From Bacteroidia bacterium (GTDB lineage: Bacteria; Bacteroidota; Bacteroidia; Chitinophagales; BACL12), in assembly GCA_030432405.1 (NCBI GenBank), contig JAUIHG010000018.1:1-32212 (forward strand): DNA of 32,212 nt, written 5' to 3'. Each line of letters begins with the position of its first letter. The stretch's first letter is position 1. The translations under genes were made by a program, and so were the position numbers. Of this stretch, positions 16,505 to 25,800 are shown piece after piece. The notes beneath the pieces are model-generated. The model was not told the origin of the DNA, did not search any database, and was given only the letters and a program-made list of their open reading frames with translations.

Positions 16505-16512
16505 TACTTTTG
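16505..16512 (+). promoter_or_regulatory. -7 promoter element for the threonine dehydrogenase gene
   Basis: TACTTTTG is a perfect TAnnTTTG match. The two divergent -7 boxes are 47 bases apart with the near-palindrome GCGCCTTCGGGCGC between them (16485-16498). Confidence 0.6.
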
Positions 16513-16600
16513 GCAGGCTTGACGCTATCTGTGGCTCCCTATGGGCCGCCTCCTCTTTTGCCCCGATCCCCCCCAACCCCTCCACACCCCTTTGATGTCC

Positions 16601-17554
16601 ATGGAACGCATCCTGTTGACCGGCGCCGACGGCCAAATTGGCTCTGAGTTGACCGCGCGCCTGCGCGAACGCTTTGGCACCGATGCCGTTTTGGCCACCG
16701 ACCTGCGCGAAAAGCCCGAACACCTGCCCGAAGGCCCCTTTGCGCGCCTGGACGTAACCGATGCGGCCGCCATGCAGCGCTTGTTCGCCCAGCACCGCCC
16801 CACCCAGGTCTACCACCTGGCCAGCCTGTTGTCCGCCACCGGCGAACGCAAGCCGCAGCTGGCCTGGGACGTCAACGTCGGCGGCCTGCTCAACGTCCTG
16901 GAATGCTGCCGCGAACACAGCAGCCGCCTGTTCTGGCCCTCCTCGATTGCGGTCTTCGGCCCCGGCACCCCCCGCGACCATACCCCCCAGCAGACCATCA
17001 TCGACCCGATGACCGTCTACGGCATCGGCAAACTGGCCGGCGAACGCTGGTGTGCCTATTACCAGACCAAACACGGCCTGGACATCCGCGGGCTGCGCTA
17101 TCCCGGCCTGATCAGCTACGCCACACCGCCTGGTGGGGGCACCACGGATTACGCGGTGGCCATCTTTTTTGCCGCCCTGCGGGAAGGCCGCTACACCTGC
17201 TACCTGAAGCCGGACACGCGCATGCCCATGATGTACATGGAGGACGCCATCCGGGGCACGCTGGAAGTGATGGACGCTTCGCGCGAAGCGCTGTCCACGA
17301 TGGAGGCCTACAACTTCGGCGCCATCGACTTCACCCCCGCCGAACTGGCCGCCAGGATCCGCGAGCGCCTGCCCGATTTCACGATCGACTATGCGCCCGA
17401 CGAGCGCCAGGCCATCGCCGATACCTGGCCGCGCAGCATTGACGACAGCGCCGCCCGCGCCGAATGGGGCTGGCGGCCGCAGTACGGCCTCGAGCAATTG
17501 GTCGACACCATGCTGGCCGGCGTCAAGGCCGGCCTGGCGGAGGCGGAGGCTTGA
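16601..17554 (+). CDS. L-threonine 3-dehydrogenase, short-chain (NAD-dependent epimerase-like) type
   Basis: A 317-residue extended-SDR protein. The Rossmann motif TGADGQIG is at residues 7-14, the active-site serines are in FWPSSIAVFG (about 114-115), and the Tyr140-x3-Lys144 pair is in VYGIGKLAGERW. The sequence through GLRYPGLISYATPPGGGTTD and PMMYMEDAIRGTLE closely follows the NAD-dependent threonine dehydrogenases known from Flavobacterium and relatives, which oxidise L-threonine to 2-amino-3-oxobutyrate. The start is uncertain: ATGs at 16541, 16595 and 16601 are all in frame, and 16601 or 16595 best fits the family N-terminus. It is transcribed alone and ends convergently with the DUF4625 gene. 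No partner 2-amino-3-ketobutyrate lyase is in the window. Confidence 0.85.
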   Translation: MERILLTGADGQIGSELTARLRERFGTDAVLATDLREKPEHLPEGPFARLDVTDAAAMQRLFAQHRPTQVYHLASLLSATGERKPQLAWDVNVGGLLNVLECCREHSSRLFWPSSIAVFGPGTPRDHTPQQTIIDPMTVYGIGKLAGERWCAYYQTKHGLDIRGLRYPGLISYATPPGGGTTDYAVAIFFAALREGRYTCYLKPDTRMPMMYMEDAIRGTLEVMDASREALSTMEAYNFGAIDFTPAELAARIRERLPDFTIDYAPDERQAIADTWPRSIDDSAARAEWGWRPQYGLEQLVDTMLAGVKAGLAEAEA

Positions 17555-17663
17555 GTATACCTGAAGCGGCCTGCAGCCTGGTCCATGCCTGGATCGGTCC
17601 ATCAGCGGCCGGCCATGCGCATCCGTTGGACAGCTTCAGTAGGCCAGTGGCTTTCCGCCAGCC

Positions 17664-18530
17664 TCAGTCTGTAAGGGTCAGGGACCAGGTCCGCACGCTG
17701 GAAGCATTGTTCACCCCGTCGAAGGCCTGCAAATCCAGGATATACTCCCCGGTGGTCAGGGTCGTGGGTGGGGTCCAACTGAACACCCCGGTGGCGGTGG
17801 CGCCTTCGGAAGCTTCGAAGACCAGATCGGTGGCCTTGAAGCGGTTGCCGTTGGACAGCTGCACGTAATACAGCACCAGCCGTCCATTGCCGCCTTCGCC
17901 CAGGGGGCGGTTGTCTTCCAGGCGGAAATCGAAATCCAAGGCCTCTCCGCGGACGCCGCTGAGGGCCGTACCCGGAACCGGGCTCAGATCCATCAGCTGC
18001 GGACGAAGCGTGTCATCCGGGTGCCGCAGGCGGATGGACACAAAGCGGGCGTTCGGGTCTTCGTTGCCGGCCGCGTCCACCAGCCGCATTTGAAAGTGGT
18101 AGGCACCGGCGGTCGGGTTGGCCGGTGCTGCCAGGGCCACGGTCAGAACCTCTTCGGTGCCGCCGAGGTCGATCAATTCCAGCAGGCTCCAATCTTGCGT
18201 TTCGGCCGTCGCGGCCATGCGGGCGCTGCGGCCCATGCGCGCGTGGCCGTGGCAATCGAAATTGGCGTGGATGTCCGTCTTCAACTGGCTCAGCGCTTCG
18301 TTGTCGGTCAGCTCCAATTCCAACACCAGGGTGTCGCCGCCGAGCAGCGGATACACCACCGGTTCGAGCGTCCCGCAGATGCTGTCCGGTTGCGCCTCCG
18401 GCGAAGCCGACAGGATGTTGAGGCTCGGCGGATCCACATCGGCGGTAACGCCGCAGGAAGGTGCTGCAGCCAGCCCCAAAAGGACCAGGGCCAAAAAAGC
18501 ATTCCGTGTGGCAGGGCTGCGGTTCAACAT
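17664..18530 (-). CDS. DUF4625-domain lipoprotein
   Basis: A 288-residue protein starting at 18530. AFLALVLLGLAAAPSC gives a lipoprotein signal peptide with the lipid-bearing Cys near residue 26. The first domain has the DUF4625 pattern: LELELTDNEALSQLKTDIHA, then NFDCHGHA with metal-binding-type His/Asp/Cys residues, then AGAYHFQMRLVDAAGN. A second, weaker copy follows (DFDFRLEDNR ... GEYILDLQAFDGVNN), so it is probably a tandem-domain protein. DUF4625 genes recur beside TonB receptors in Bacteroidota; their role is not established. It is divergent from the receptor gene at 18656 and shares the TGCAAC-N3-GTTGCA operator with it. An upstream in-frame ATG at 18554 is less likely because it leaves little room after the -7 box. 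Confidence 0.85.
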   Translation of the reverse strand: MLNRSPATRNAFLALVLLGLAAAPSCGVTADVDPPSLNILSASPEAQPDSICGTLEPVVYPLLGGDTLVLELELTDNEALSQLKTDIHANFDCHGHARMGRSARMAATAETQDWSLLELIDLGGTEEVLTVALAAPANPTAGAYHFQMRLVDAAGNEDPNARFVSIRLRHPDDTLRPQLMDLSPVPGTALSGVRGEALDFDFRLEDNRPLGEGGNGRLVLYYVQLSNGNRFKATDLVFEASEGATATGVFSWTPPTTLTTGEYILDLQAFDGVNNASSVRTWSLTLTD

Positions 18531-18561
18531 GATTCGAGGAAGTCCTGAAGGCATGAAAGCA

Positions 18562-18569
18562 CAAAACTA
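18562..18569 (-). promoter_or_regulatory. -7 promoter element for the DUF4625 lipoprotein gene
   Basis: The minus strand reads TAGTTTTG, a perfect TAnnTTTG. The operator palindrome lies one base upstream, in the -33/-7 spacer, so a bound protein would block polymerase. Confidence 0.6.
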
Positions 18570-18570
18570 A

Positions 18571-18585
18571 TGCAACTTTGTTGCA
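18571..18585. promoter_or_regulatory. Operator palindrome TGCAAC-TTT-GTTGCA (site 1)
   Basis: A perfect 6-3-6 palindrome between the divergent DUF4625 and TonB-receptor genes. Within it CAACTTTG (18573-18580) is a one-mismatch -7 box for the receptor gene, and it abuts the -7 box of the lipoprotein gene. The same sequence, inverted, recurs at 21881-21895. Its size and position suit a Fur/Zur-family repressor, but the regulator is not identified. Confidence 0.7.
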
Positions 18586-18655
18586 AAAAGGACGGGTGCA
18601 TGCGCCCGATTGCTCCGACAATTGGACCATTTTTGCGGCTTTGCCGCATTTTCCC

Positions 18656-21187
18656 ATGCGTTTCCGCCATCCCATGTTCCACCGCGTTTTGAGCCTGTTG
18701 CCGGTCCTCGGCCTGGCGGTATTGCTCCTCCGTGCTCCTGATGCCGTGTTGGCCCAAGTTGGGGGTTCGACGGATGATTTGCTGGGCGTGGTGGAGGACG
18801 AGCACGGCCACGCCCTTCCCGGCGCCACCATACTGCGCCTCCCCGATTCGGTGGGCACGGCCACCGACGCCAAAGGCCGTTTCCGGCTCAAGGGAGGCGT
18901 GCAAGCGGGGCAGCTGCTGGTGGTCCGTTTTATCGGCTTCAGACCCGATACCATTCCAGGGCCGCTTCCGGTGGAAAGCCCGAGAGGGCAGCAGGCGCAG
19001 CCGTTGCGCATTGTCCTTCAGCCCACCGTCAACGCCCTGGATGAAGTGGTGGTCTCGGAGACCCACCACCACCTGGAGGAAGCCCTGGCCACAGCCCACA
19101 TCGACGCGGCCCAACTCCGGGAAACAGACCGCAGCAGCCTGGCCGCTGCCCTGGAAGCGCAACCCGGCGTGGCGGTGCTGCGGACCGGGATAGGGATTGC
19201 CAAACCCGTCATCCGGGGGCTTTATGGCCAACGGGTGGTGGTGCTGGACCAGGGCATCAAACAGGAAGGACAGCAATGGGGCACCGACCACGGCCTGGAA
19301 ATGGATGCCTTTGGTGCCGAGCGCGTTGAGCTGATCAAAGGGCCCGGTTCCCTGCTCTACGGCTCCGATGCGTTGGGCGGCGCCGTACGGGTGTTGCCGT
19401 CCGCCACACCGGACAACCGGACGGTGCACGTGGAACTGGAAGGGGTGGCCCGCAGCGTCAACGAACACCTCGGCGGCTCCGTATCCGCCGGGACACGCCA
19501 GGGGCGTTTTTGGACGCAGGGGCGCTATTCGCGCCAGTCCTTCGGAGATTTCGCCGTACCGGCGAATTCCTTTGTCTTTCAGGGCTTTGAACTGGACATT
19601 GTGGATGGACTGCTCAAGAACACGGCCGGCCGGGAAGAAGCCGCTTCCCTGAGCTTGGGATGGATCGGCGACCACCACACTCAGCGGTTGCACCTTAGCC
19701 GCTTTGATCAGGCGGTCGGACTGTTCAGCGGTGCGGTCGGCATTCCGCGCTCCTATGCCCTGAGTGACGACGGCGACCGGCGCGACATCGACAACCCCTC
19801 GCAGTCGGTGCGCCACGACAAGCTGTCCTACCACTATACCCTGGACGGATTCCGCTGGGACTGGACTTTTGACGCGGGCCTGCAACGCAACCTCCGGCGG
19901 GAGTTTTCCTTTCCCGAATTCCACAGCCTGCCGGTCGTGGACCCGACGGACAACCTGGCCCTGGAACTGGATTTGTGGACCGCATCGGTGGCTGGTCATG
20001 CCGACCGCGATTTTGGCAACGGCTGGTCGGCTACGCTGGGCGCGGACGGCCAGTGGCAGCAAAACAGGGCCGCCGGCTTTGAGCGCTTCCTGCCGCCATT
20101 CCGCCTCTGGCGAAGCGGGGTCTACGGCATTGCCTACCTCGACGCGGGGCCCGGTGCCTCGGATGCGGCTGAACGGCGTTGGACCTTCGGCCTTCGCCTG
20201 GATGCAGGCGGGAACCAATCCGATTTCCAACAGCGCTACATCTACACGAGCGAGGGCAGCATCAACGACTCCCTGCAGAACCAAGCCACCGATACCGTCT
20301 ACGGCAACCTGGCCGGATCGGTGGGCTACAACAGGACGCTCGGTCCGGCAATGGGCATGGACTGGTCCATGCGCAGCCACCTGGGCAAAAGTTTCCGCAT
20401 ACCGCATCCGGCGGAAATGGTGTCCAACGGCGTCCACCACGGCACCTTTCGCCATGAAATGGGCAATCCGGACTTGCGCAGCGAGCACGGGTATCAGTTG
20501 GACCTGGGCCTGATCGGCGAACGCCTGCCCGAGATCAGCGCATATGCCCCTGCGGATATGGCTCAATGGCGCATCCAATTGGATGCCTTTGCCAACGTGT
20601 ATCAGGGTTTTATCTACCTCAGTCCTTCCGGGAAACTGAGTCCCTTGCCTGAGGCAGGGCAGGTCTTTGCCTACCGCCAGGATGATGCGGTTTTTGGTGG
20701 TGGCGAGCTGCAGGTGGATTTCCTGAGCAAGCCTTTCGGCCGGAAGGGCCGCTCACGGGTGGAAGCTGTGTTCGCCGGGGAGGCGGTATTCAACCGGAAC
20801 CTGGAAAGCGGACTGCCGTTGCCCTTTACGCCTCCGGTGTCTTTGAGGCAGCGGGTGGGCTGGCGCATGGCCGTGCCGCAGCGCAGCGGTCGCGGCCCGA
20901 TCGTTCAGTCCGCGCAGGTGTTTGCCGTGGCGCGCTATACGCTGGCCCAGAACCGCGTGGACCGCAACGAAGCCACCACACCGGGATACGTTTTGCTGGA
21001 GGCCGGCGCAGGAATGGATCTGCGCATCGGGCAGCAATCGCTGCAGCTCTTGGTAAAAGGCTTCAACTTGTTGGACGCCGCCTACCTCAACCACCTGAGC
21101 CGCTACCGCCTCATCCAGATCCCCGAGCCGGGACGCAATGTGACCCTGAGCCTTCGCGTACCGCTCCTGTTTGCCACGGGCGAATAA
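18656..21187 (+). CDS. TonB-dependent outer-membrane receptor, probably for a metal
   Basis: An 843-residue protein. A signal peptide (VLSLLPVLGLAVLLLRAPD, ending near AVLAQ) is followed by a carboxypeptidase-regulatory-like domain at about residues 40-115 (GVVEDEHGHALPGATILR, then TATDAKGRFRLKGG). The plug domain has VIRGLYGQRVVVLDQGIKQE, WGTDHGLEMD and VELIKGPGSLLYGSDALGG, and the remainder is a beta-barrel ending in alternating hydrophobic strands (NVTLSLRVPLLF). The RGLYGQRVVVL/GTDHGLE plug resembles ZnuD-like and related metal-receptor groups more than SusC glycan receptors, and no SusD partner is present. A His cluster (SETHHHLEEALATAHID) precedes the plug. The ATG at 18656 is chosen because earlier starts would fall in the promoter; the first possible TTG lies inside the operator. 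Energy would come from TonB-ExbBD encoded elsewhere. Confidence 0.88.
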   Translation: MRFRHPMFHRVLSLLPVLGLAVLLLRAPDAVLAQVGGSTDDLLGVVEDEHGHALPGATILRLPDSVGTATDAKGRFRLKGGVQAGQLLVVRFIGFRPDTIPGPLPVESPRGQQAQPLRIVLQPTVNALDEVVVSETHHHLEEALATAHIDAAQLRETDRSSLAAALEAQPGVAVLRTGIGIAKPVIRGLYGQRVVVLDQGIKQEGQQWGTDHGLEMDAFGAERVELIKGPGSLLYGSDALGGAVRVLPSATPDNRTVHVELEGVARSVNEHLGGSVSAGTRQGRFWTQGRYSRQSFGDFAVPANSFVFQGFELDIVDGLLKNTAGREEAASLSLGWIGDHHTQRLHLSRFDQAVGLFSGAVGIPRSYALSDDGDRRDIDNPSQSVRHDKLSYHYTLDGFRWDWTFDAGLQRNLRREFSFPEFHSLPVVDPTDNLALELDLWTASVAGHADRDFGNGWSATLGADGQWQQNRAAGFERFLPPFRLWRSGVYGIAYLDAGPGASDAAERRWTFGLRLDAGGNQSDFQQRYIYTSEGSINDSLQNQATDTVYGNLAGSVGYNRTLGPAMGMDWSMRSHLGKSFRIPHPAEMVSNGVHHGTFRHEMGNPDLRSEHGYQLDLGLIGERLPEISAYAPADMAQWRIQLDAFANVYQGFIYLSPSGKLSPLPEAGQVFAYRQDDAVFGGGELQVDFLSKPFGRKGRSRVEAVFAGEAVFNRNLESGLPLPFTPPVSLRQRVGWRMAVPQRSGRGPIVQSAQVFAVARYTLAQNRVDRNEATTPGYVLLEAGAGMDLRIGQQSLQLLVKGFNLLDAAYLNHLSRYRLIQIPEPGRNVTLSLRVPLLFATGE
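19550..19566. repeat. TTCGCCG-TAC-CGGCGAA palindrome, intragenic copy
   Basis: Perfect 7-base arms around TAC, inside the TonB-receptor gene near the start of the barrel. Confidence 0.65.
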
Positions 21188-21258
21188 GGGGCAAGGAAGG
21201 GCATGCATTGCCCAGGCGCGCTTGGATCCAAGGCATTTTGGATCAAGGGTCCCGTACG

Positions 21259-21319
21259 CCGTTTGGCAAACGGTCACGATATGCCCACAAAAGCAGGGCC
21301 GCCCTGGTGGACGGCCCTG
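21259..21319. terminator. Hairpins between convergent receptor and lipoprotein genes
   Basis: Two inverted repeats lie in the 261-base gap 21188-21448: CCGTTT-GGC-AAACGG at 21259-21273, and CAGGGCCG (21294-21301) with CGGCCCTG (21312-21319). Neither is followed by a real T run, so intrinsic termination is uncertain. The rest of the gap shows no gene; a short ORF at 21336-21548 resembles nothing. Confidence 0.35.
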
Positions 21320-21448
21320 AATACCAAACGCGGTATTGTACACTCAATCAATTTCCCGCTCAATGCATTACGGATCAGAAACGCAAAAAAAGCAGGGCTC
21401 TCAAAACAAAGGTGACCGAAGGGTTGTCCGGCGAAGCCGGCTCACCCG

Positions 21449-21847
21449 TCAGGGAATTTTGAAGTGGATGTCAGATTCCACCGTCTCGCCGCAATCGTGG
21501 TCTTCGCAGGCCACGGCTTCGACGTGGAATTCGGTTCCGGCAGGATAGGCGCTCAGGTCCACATCGGCCTCAATGTCCACCACCGCATCGTGGTCGTGCT
21601 GGTCAATGTCCAGGATGAGATCTGTGGCGTCGCCTTCCGGGTTGAGGCGTACTTCCACGTTGTGGTTTTCCATTTCGGCCTCAAACCGGACGTGGATGTG
21701 CACGTCGCTGGCGTCGGCGACGGTTTCGTCGTTGCCGGGTTCGAGGAACATGATGTCGATGTGGTTGTGGTCTTCGTCGTCCTTACAAGAAGAGGTAAAA
21801 ACAACGGCACCTAAAGCCAGAACAGGCAGTAAATGGGCAAAACGCAT
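21449..21847 (-). CDS. Small His/Asp/Glu-rich lipoprotein, likely metal-binding
   Basis: A 132-residue protein. The signal peptide LLPVLALGAVVFTSSC places the lipid-bearing Cys at residue 21. The mature start CKDDEDHNH resembles the acidic lipoprotein export signals (Lys/Ser plus Asp/Glu) known to send Bacteroidota lipoproteins to the cell surface. The body is a single beta-sandwich-like domain packed with His, Asp and Glu (DVHIHVRFEAEMENHN; DIDQHDHDAVVDIEADVD; CEDHDCGETVESDIHF). It is similar in layout to one DUF4625 unit. Metal capture is inferred from composition and from the shared operator with the DUF4625/TonB-receptor pair; no metal can be named with certainty. It is transcribed alone toward the receptor gene. 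Confidence 0.8.
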   Translation of the reverse strand: MRFAHLLPVLALGAVVFTSSCKDDEDHNHIDIMFLEPGNDETVADASDVHIHVRFEAEMENHNVEVRLNPEGDATDLILDIDQHDHDAVVDIEADVDLSAYPAGTEFHVEAVACEDHDCGETVESDIHFKIP

Positions 21848-21880
21848 GGTTGCGGAATGGATTGGTTATTGATTTGCTGT

Positions 21881-21895
21881 TGCAACAAAGTTGCA
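21881..21895. promoter_or_regulatory. Operator palindrome TGCAAC-AAA-GTTGCA (site 2)
   Basis: A perfect 6-3-6 palindrome 34 bases above the small lipoprotein gene. Read in the direction of that gene it is TGCAACTTTGTTGCA, identical over all 15 bases to site 1 read toward the TonB receptor. It overlaps the -7 box. Confidence 0.7.
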
Positions 21896-21916
21896 CAAAG
21901 CATTTGATGGCACAAA
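21886..21916 (-). promoter_or_regulatory. -33/-7 promoter for the small lipoprotein gene
   Basis: On the minus strand a TTTG (21916-21913) is separated by 19 bases from CAACTTTG (21893-21886). This is the spacing of the Bacteroidota TTTG-N19-TAnnTTTG promoter with one -7 mismatch. The operator covers the -7 box. Confidence 0.55.
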
Positions 21917-22019
21917 GCCAACGTGTGCATTTCTTTTGGCAAACGACATCCGCAGATTGCGGGGCAGCGGAGCCTTTGCTCCTTCAAACACGACGCCCCG
22001 CGTTGTTGGACCAAGCCGG

Positions 22020-22778
22020 TCAATGCCCCAGGGCCCGCTGCCGCGCCGCCTCATAGGCCAGCATGCCCACGGCCACCGACACGTTGTAGGAGTCGAAGTC
22101 GCCGGGCATGGGCAGGTGGACCAAGCCGTCCACACGGCCCGCGCTTTCGCGCGAAAGCCCCCGGTCTTCGGCACCGGCCACCAGCGCCACGGGCTCGGTG
22201 AGCGGCACCTCCCAGGGCTCGTGTTCGCCGTCCGCGGCAAGGCCATAGACCTTCAGGCCATGGGCCTGCAGCTGTTCGATGGCCTGTACGGGGCTTGGTT
22301 CCCGGCAGACCGGAATCTGGTGGAGGGCACCGGCGGAAGCTTTGACCGCATCGTGGCTGGCACGGGCCACATCCCGCATGCCCACCACCAGGCCGTGCGC
22401 TCCGGAAGCCAGGGCGGTGCGGGCGATGGCGCCAAAATTGCGCACGTCCGTGATGCCGTCCAGCACATAGATCAGGGGCACTTCTCCCTGCTCGTACAAA
22501 AAGGGAATGAGGTCCTCCAGGCGCTGGAAGCGAATGGCTGCCGTATAGGCAATCACCCCCTGGTGCACCCGCGAGGATTTGCCGAACGCCAGGCGCTCCA
22601 TGGCCTCCCGGGGAACCTGGCTGACGGGCACCTGCTGCGCCTTGGCGGCCTGCTTGATGGTCAGCAGGTTTTCGCCGGAGGCGCCGCTTTGGATGATGAT
22701 CTTGTCGATCGGCTCCCCGCTGTTGAGGCGCTCCAGCACGGGTTGGCGGCCAAAGACGAGGTCGCGTAGGCGGGTCAT
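22020..22778 (-). CDS. rlmB: 23S rRNA (guanosine 2251-2'-O)-methyltransferase RlmB
   Basis: A 252-residue SpoU/TrmH (SPOUT) methyltransferase. An N-terminal substrate-binding domain (VFGRQPVLERLNSG ... RVHQGVIA) precedes the three SPOUT motifs: DGITDVRNFGAIARTA (about 107-122, with the conserved Asn and Arg), LVAGAEDRGLS (199-209) and LPMPGDFDSYNVSVAVG (222-238). It should 2'-O-methylate G2251 in the peptidyl-transferase P-loop of 23S rRNA. It lies 60 bases downstream of the DUF2723 gene on the same strand. A possible weak end-of-transcript hairpin is GGAGC/GCTCC at 21969-21982. The motif 3 sequence DSYN, where ESLN is more usual, is a small departure. Confidence 0.9.
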   Translation of the reverse strand: MTRLRDLVFGRQPVLERLNSGEPIDKIIIQSGASGENLLTIKQAAKAQQVPVSQVPREAMERLAFGKSSRVHQGVIAYTAAIRFQRLEDLIPFLYEQGEVPLIYVLDGITDVRNFGAIARTALASGAHGLVVGMRDVARASHDAVKASAGALHQIPVCREPSPVQAIEQLQAHGLKVYGLAADGEHEPWEVPLTEPVALVAGAEDRGLSRESAGRVDGLVHLPMPGDFDSYNVSVAVGMLAYEAARQRALGH

Positions 22779-22799
22779 GTGCGGCGTTTATGCTCGACT

Positions 22800-22841
22800 C
22801 AGCGGATCACCCGGTTCAGCAGATCACCATGCAGCGGATCA
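22800..22841. repeat. Three short direct repeats CAGCRGATCA
   Basis: Copies at 22800-22809, 22817-22826 and 22832-22841 lie in the 60-base gap between the DUF2723 stop codon and the rlmB start; the last overlaps the stop codon. Confidence 0.45.
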
Positions 22842-25800
22842 GCTGCCGGTATTGGCGGCCCCGCCCACCCCGAAGGTTTGCTGGATGAGGCGCTTGCAGC
22901 TCTGGTGGATGTACGGTGCCCACTGGATGGGCTGGTGGCTGGTGAAGCTGGCCGCACATTCGGCGCGGAAGGCTTCGGCCTTTTCAGGCTGGTCCAGGTC
23001 CTCGTACAACAGGATGATGGACGCCGCGGTGCCCATGGTGCCCATGCGCTGCAGGCTGCCCGGCCCGGCGCAGGTCAATTGGCCTTGCGCCGGCTGACCG
23101 CCGAACAGTTCGCGCAGGTATTGCACCCAGGTATTGTCCGACGTCTCGCCGTTGAGGGTCAGCAGCCAATCGAGTTCGGCACCCACCACCTTGGCGGTCT
23201 CGTCCAAGACGGCCACCGATTGCTCGGTCTTGCCGAGGTCGGCCAGCAGGTTGGCCGTGGCCAGCATGTTGATGTCGTAGGGCAGGGCTTCGGGCGGGAA
23301 TTTCTCCAGCATCCGGTCCAGCACCTCGCCGGCCATGGCCCGCTTGTTCGCCGCCTGGTCGGCGGGCGAACCCGTTTCCAGATTGATGCCCAAGGCGATG
23401 CTGTCCGCTCCGGCCCCCAGCATGCGCGCCACTTGTTCGGCTCGATCGGCTTCGGCGATCAGGTCAAAGGCCAGCTGTTGGAAGAGCAGGTATTTGACGG
23501 TCAAAATGGCGTTCTGGGCCGAGGGGTCGCGGTAGATCGGCTCGCCCTTTTCCACGCCACCGAAGCGGAACTTGTCCGACATGATGATGTCGTACATCAC
23601 GTCCGTGTTCATGCTCTGGCGGTAGCCCGTGGCGCGTCCACCGGCATCCGGCTTTTCCACCGGGCTGAACTGGTAGCACATCCCGTCGTGGCGGAAGTAT
23701 TTCTGCAGGCCCAGGAAGGCATCCGTCTGCACGGTCATGGCAAAGTAGATCGGCCGGTCCCAGTCCGTGGCCCCGATGATGTCCAGCACCATCAGGTCGT
23801 TTTTGTAGAGGTTGCGCTTGGCCAGGTTGACCGACAACGCGTTCGGGATGTAGGGGATCTCGTCCTCGGTCACCATGCCGCTTTCGATCACCTTCTGGCG
23901 GTCCACCGGGATGGAGATCTTCTTGGTGGGCACGTAGGGGTTCGGGTTCTCGCGGATGGAGGCCACAAAACGGTCCACTTCGATGCGCCGGTCTTTGTAG
24001 GGGCTCTCCTCGTTCCACTCGATGAACACGTTGTTGTCCGCCTGGACGTCTTCGCGCGTCAGCGTCATGGGAATGGCCGGAGCATCGTTGACCTTTTTGC
24101 GCAAGGTATTGATGTACCAGTCCACGCCGAGCAGGCTCAGGTTGATGATGCGGATGTCCGTGCGGATGCCCTCCACCTCCTGGGCGTACCAAAGCGGATA
24201 GGTGTCGTTGTCGCCCTGGGTGAACAGGATGGCGTTGGGTAGGCAGCTTTCCAGGTAATTGCCCGCTACGTCGCGGGCGAAGGTCCTGTTGGAACGGTCG
24301 TGGTTGTCCCAGTTCTGGAAGCCCATGAGCAGCGGCACCAGAGCCAATACCCCCGTCAGCGCCCAGGCGCGGCCCGGTCCCCGGCCCAGCGTGGCCGAAA
24401 GGCCCATCGACAAAGCGCCGAGGGCCCCCGCCACAGCCAGGGAGAAAATGGCTACGTAAATCCAGGGCGTCAGGGCATAACGCGTCAGGCCAAAAATGAA
24501 CAGCAGGATGAGCAGCACGCTCATGCCGCCGGCGTATTCGGGCAGCACAGCCATACGCTTTTTGCCGATCTCCCACAGGGCCAGAAGGCCCATGCCCACC
24601 CACATGGCAAAGGCAAAAAAGGCCCCCACCAGCGCATAATCCCGCTCGCGCGGTTCAATGGGCGGCTGGTTCATGTTCACGATGTTGATGATGCCCATGA
24701 AGAGCCAGAACAGGAACACGATCACAAAGCCGTTGCGGTCGTTTCGGAACTGCCAGACCATGCCCAACAGGCCCAGGATGAAGGGCAGCAGGAAATAGCG
24801 GTCGTAGGCCTGCTGTTGCTTTTGGGTGTACGGGAGGTCCTTGAGCTGCGGATGTTTGGCCTGGTCGATGAAGGGCAGGCCGGTAATCCAGTTGCCGTTT
24901 TTGTAGCCGTCGGCCAAAAAGCCCTGGTCGTCGTTTTGGCGCCCGGAGAAGTTCCACATGAAATAGCGCCAGAACATGTGCCCGAATTGGTAGGAGAACA
25001 TGAAGCGCATGTTGTCCCGGAAATTGGGCACGTAGTTTTCCCCCGCCTGCTGGTCCAGGCCCAGGAAAGCGTAATACATGTTCAGGTGGCGCCCTTCGGG
25101 CGAACCCATGCGCGGCAGAATCGTCTCCTTGTTGCGTTCGGCCAGAAGTCGGAGTTCCGGCTGTTGCGCGGCCGCCGCCTGGAACTGGCTGCCGTAGACC
25201 TTCTCCACGTCGTAGACGTAGCTCTGCTTGTGGCCGACCAGTTCATAGTCGTCCTCCCCCTTGCGGTATATGGGCGCGCCGTCTTCCACCTGCAGCGGGC
25301 GCGCGGTGAAGTAGGTGCCCTTGAACAGGCTGCGCGAGCCGTACTGCTCCCGCTTGAGGTAGCTGAGGAAGCTGTGCACGTCCGTGATGCCGTTCATGTT
25401 GATGGACGGCTCGGCGGAAGCGCGCACCAGCACCATGGCGTAGGAGCTGAAGCCCATCAACAGGAAGACCACCGACAGCAGCGCGGTGTTGAGCCATTTG
25501 GTCCCGTTTTTCGCCGTTTGGCGAATGCCGAAGGCCAGGCCACCGACGGCTACAATGCTGAACAGGACGATGCCGGTCCCAAAGGGCAGGCCCATGCCGT
25601 TGACCATAGCCACGTCCAATTTGGCGGCGATGGCCACAAAGGCGTCCAGCACGAAATAGAGGATGAAAATCAGCGAACCGAGGGCCACGCCGGTGGCCGC
25701 CAGCACGCCCTTGGGGGTGACCTCGAACTTGCGGAAGTAGTACATGAACACCACCGCCGGGAGCACGAGCAGGGAGAGGAGGTGGGAGCCGCCCGCCATG

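Noticed and set aside
16541..17602. Extension of the yfhO-like protein to 1230 residues across the divergent dehydrogenase gene
   Set aside because: The added region is antisense to a clear threonine dehydrogenase and passes two perfect -7 boxes.
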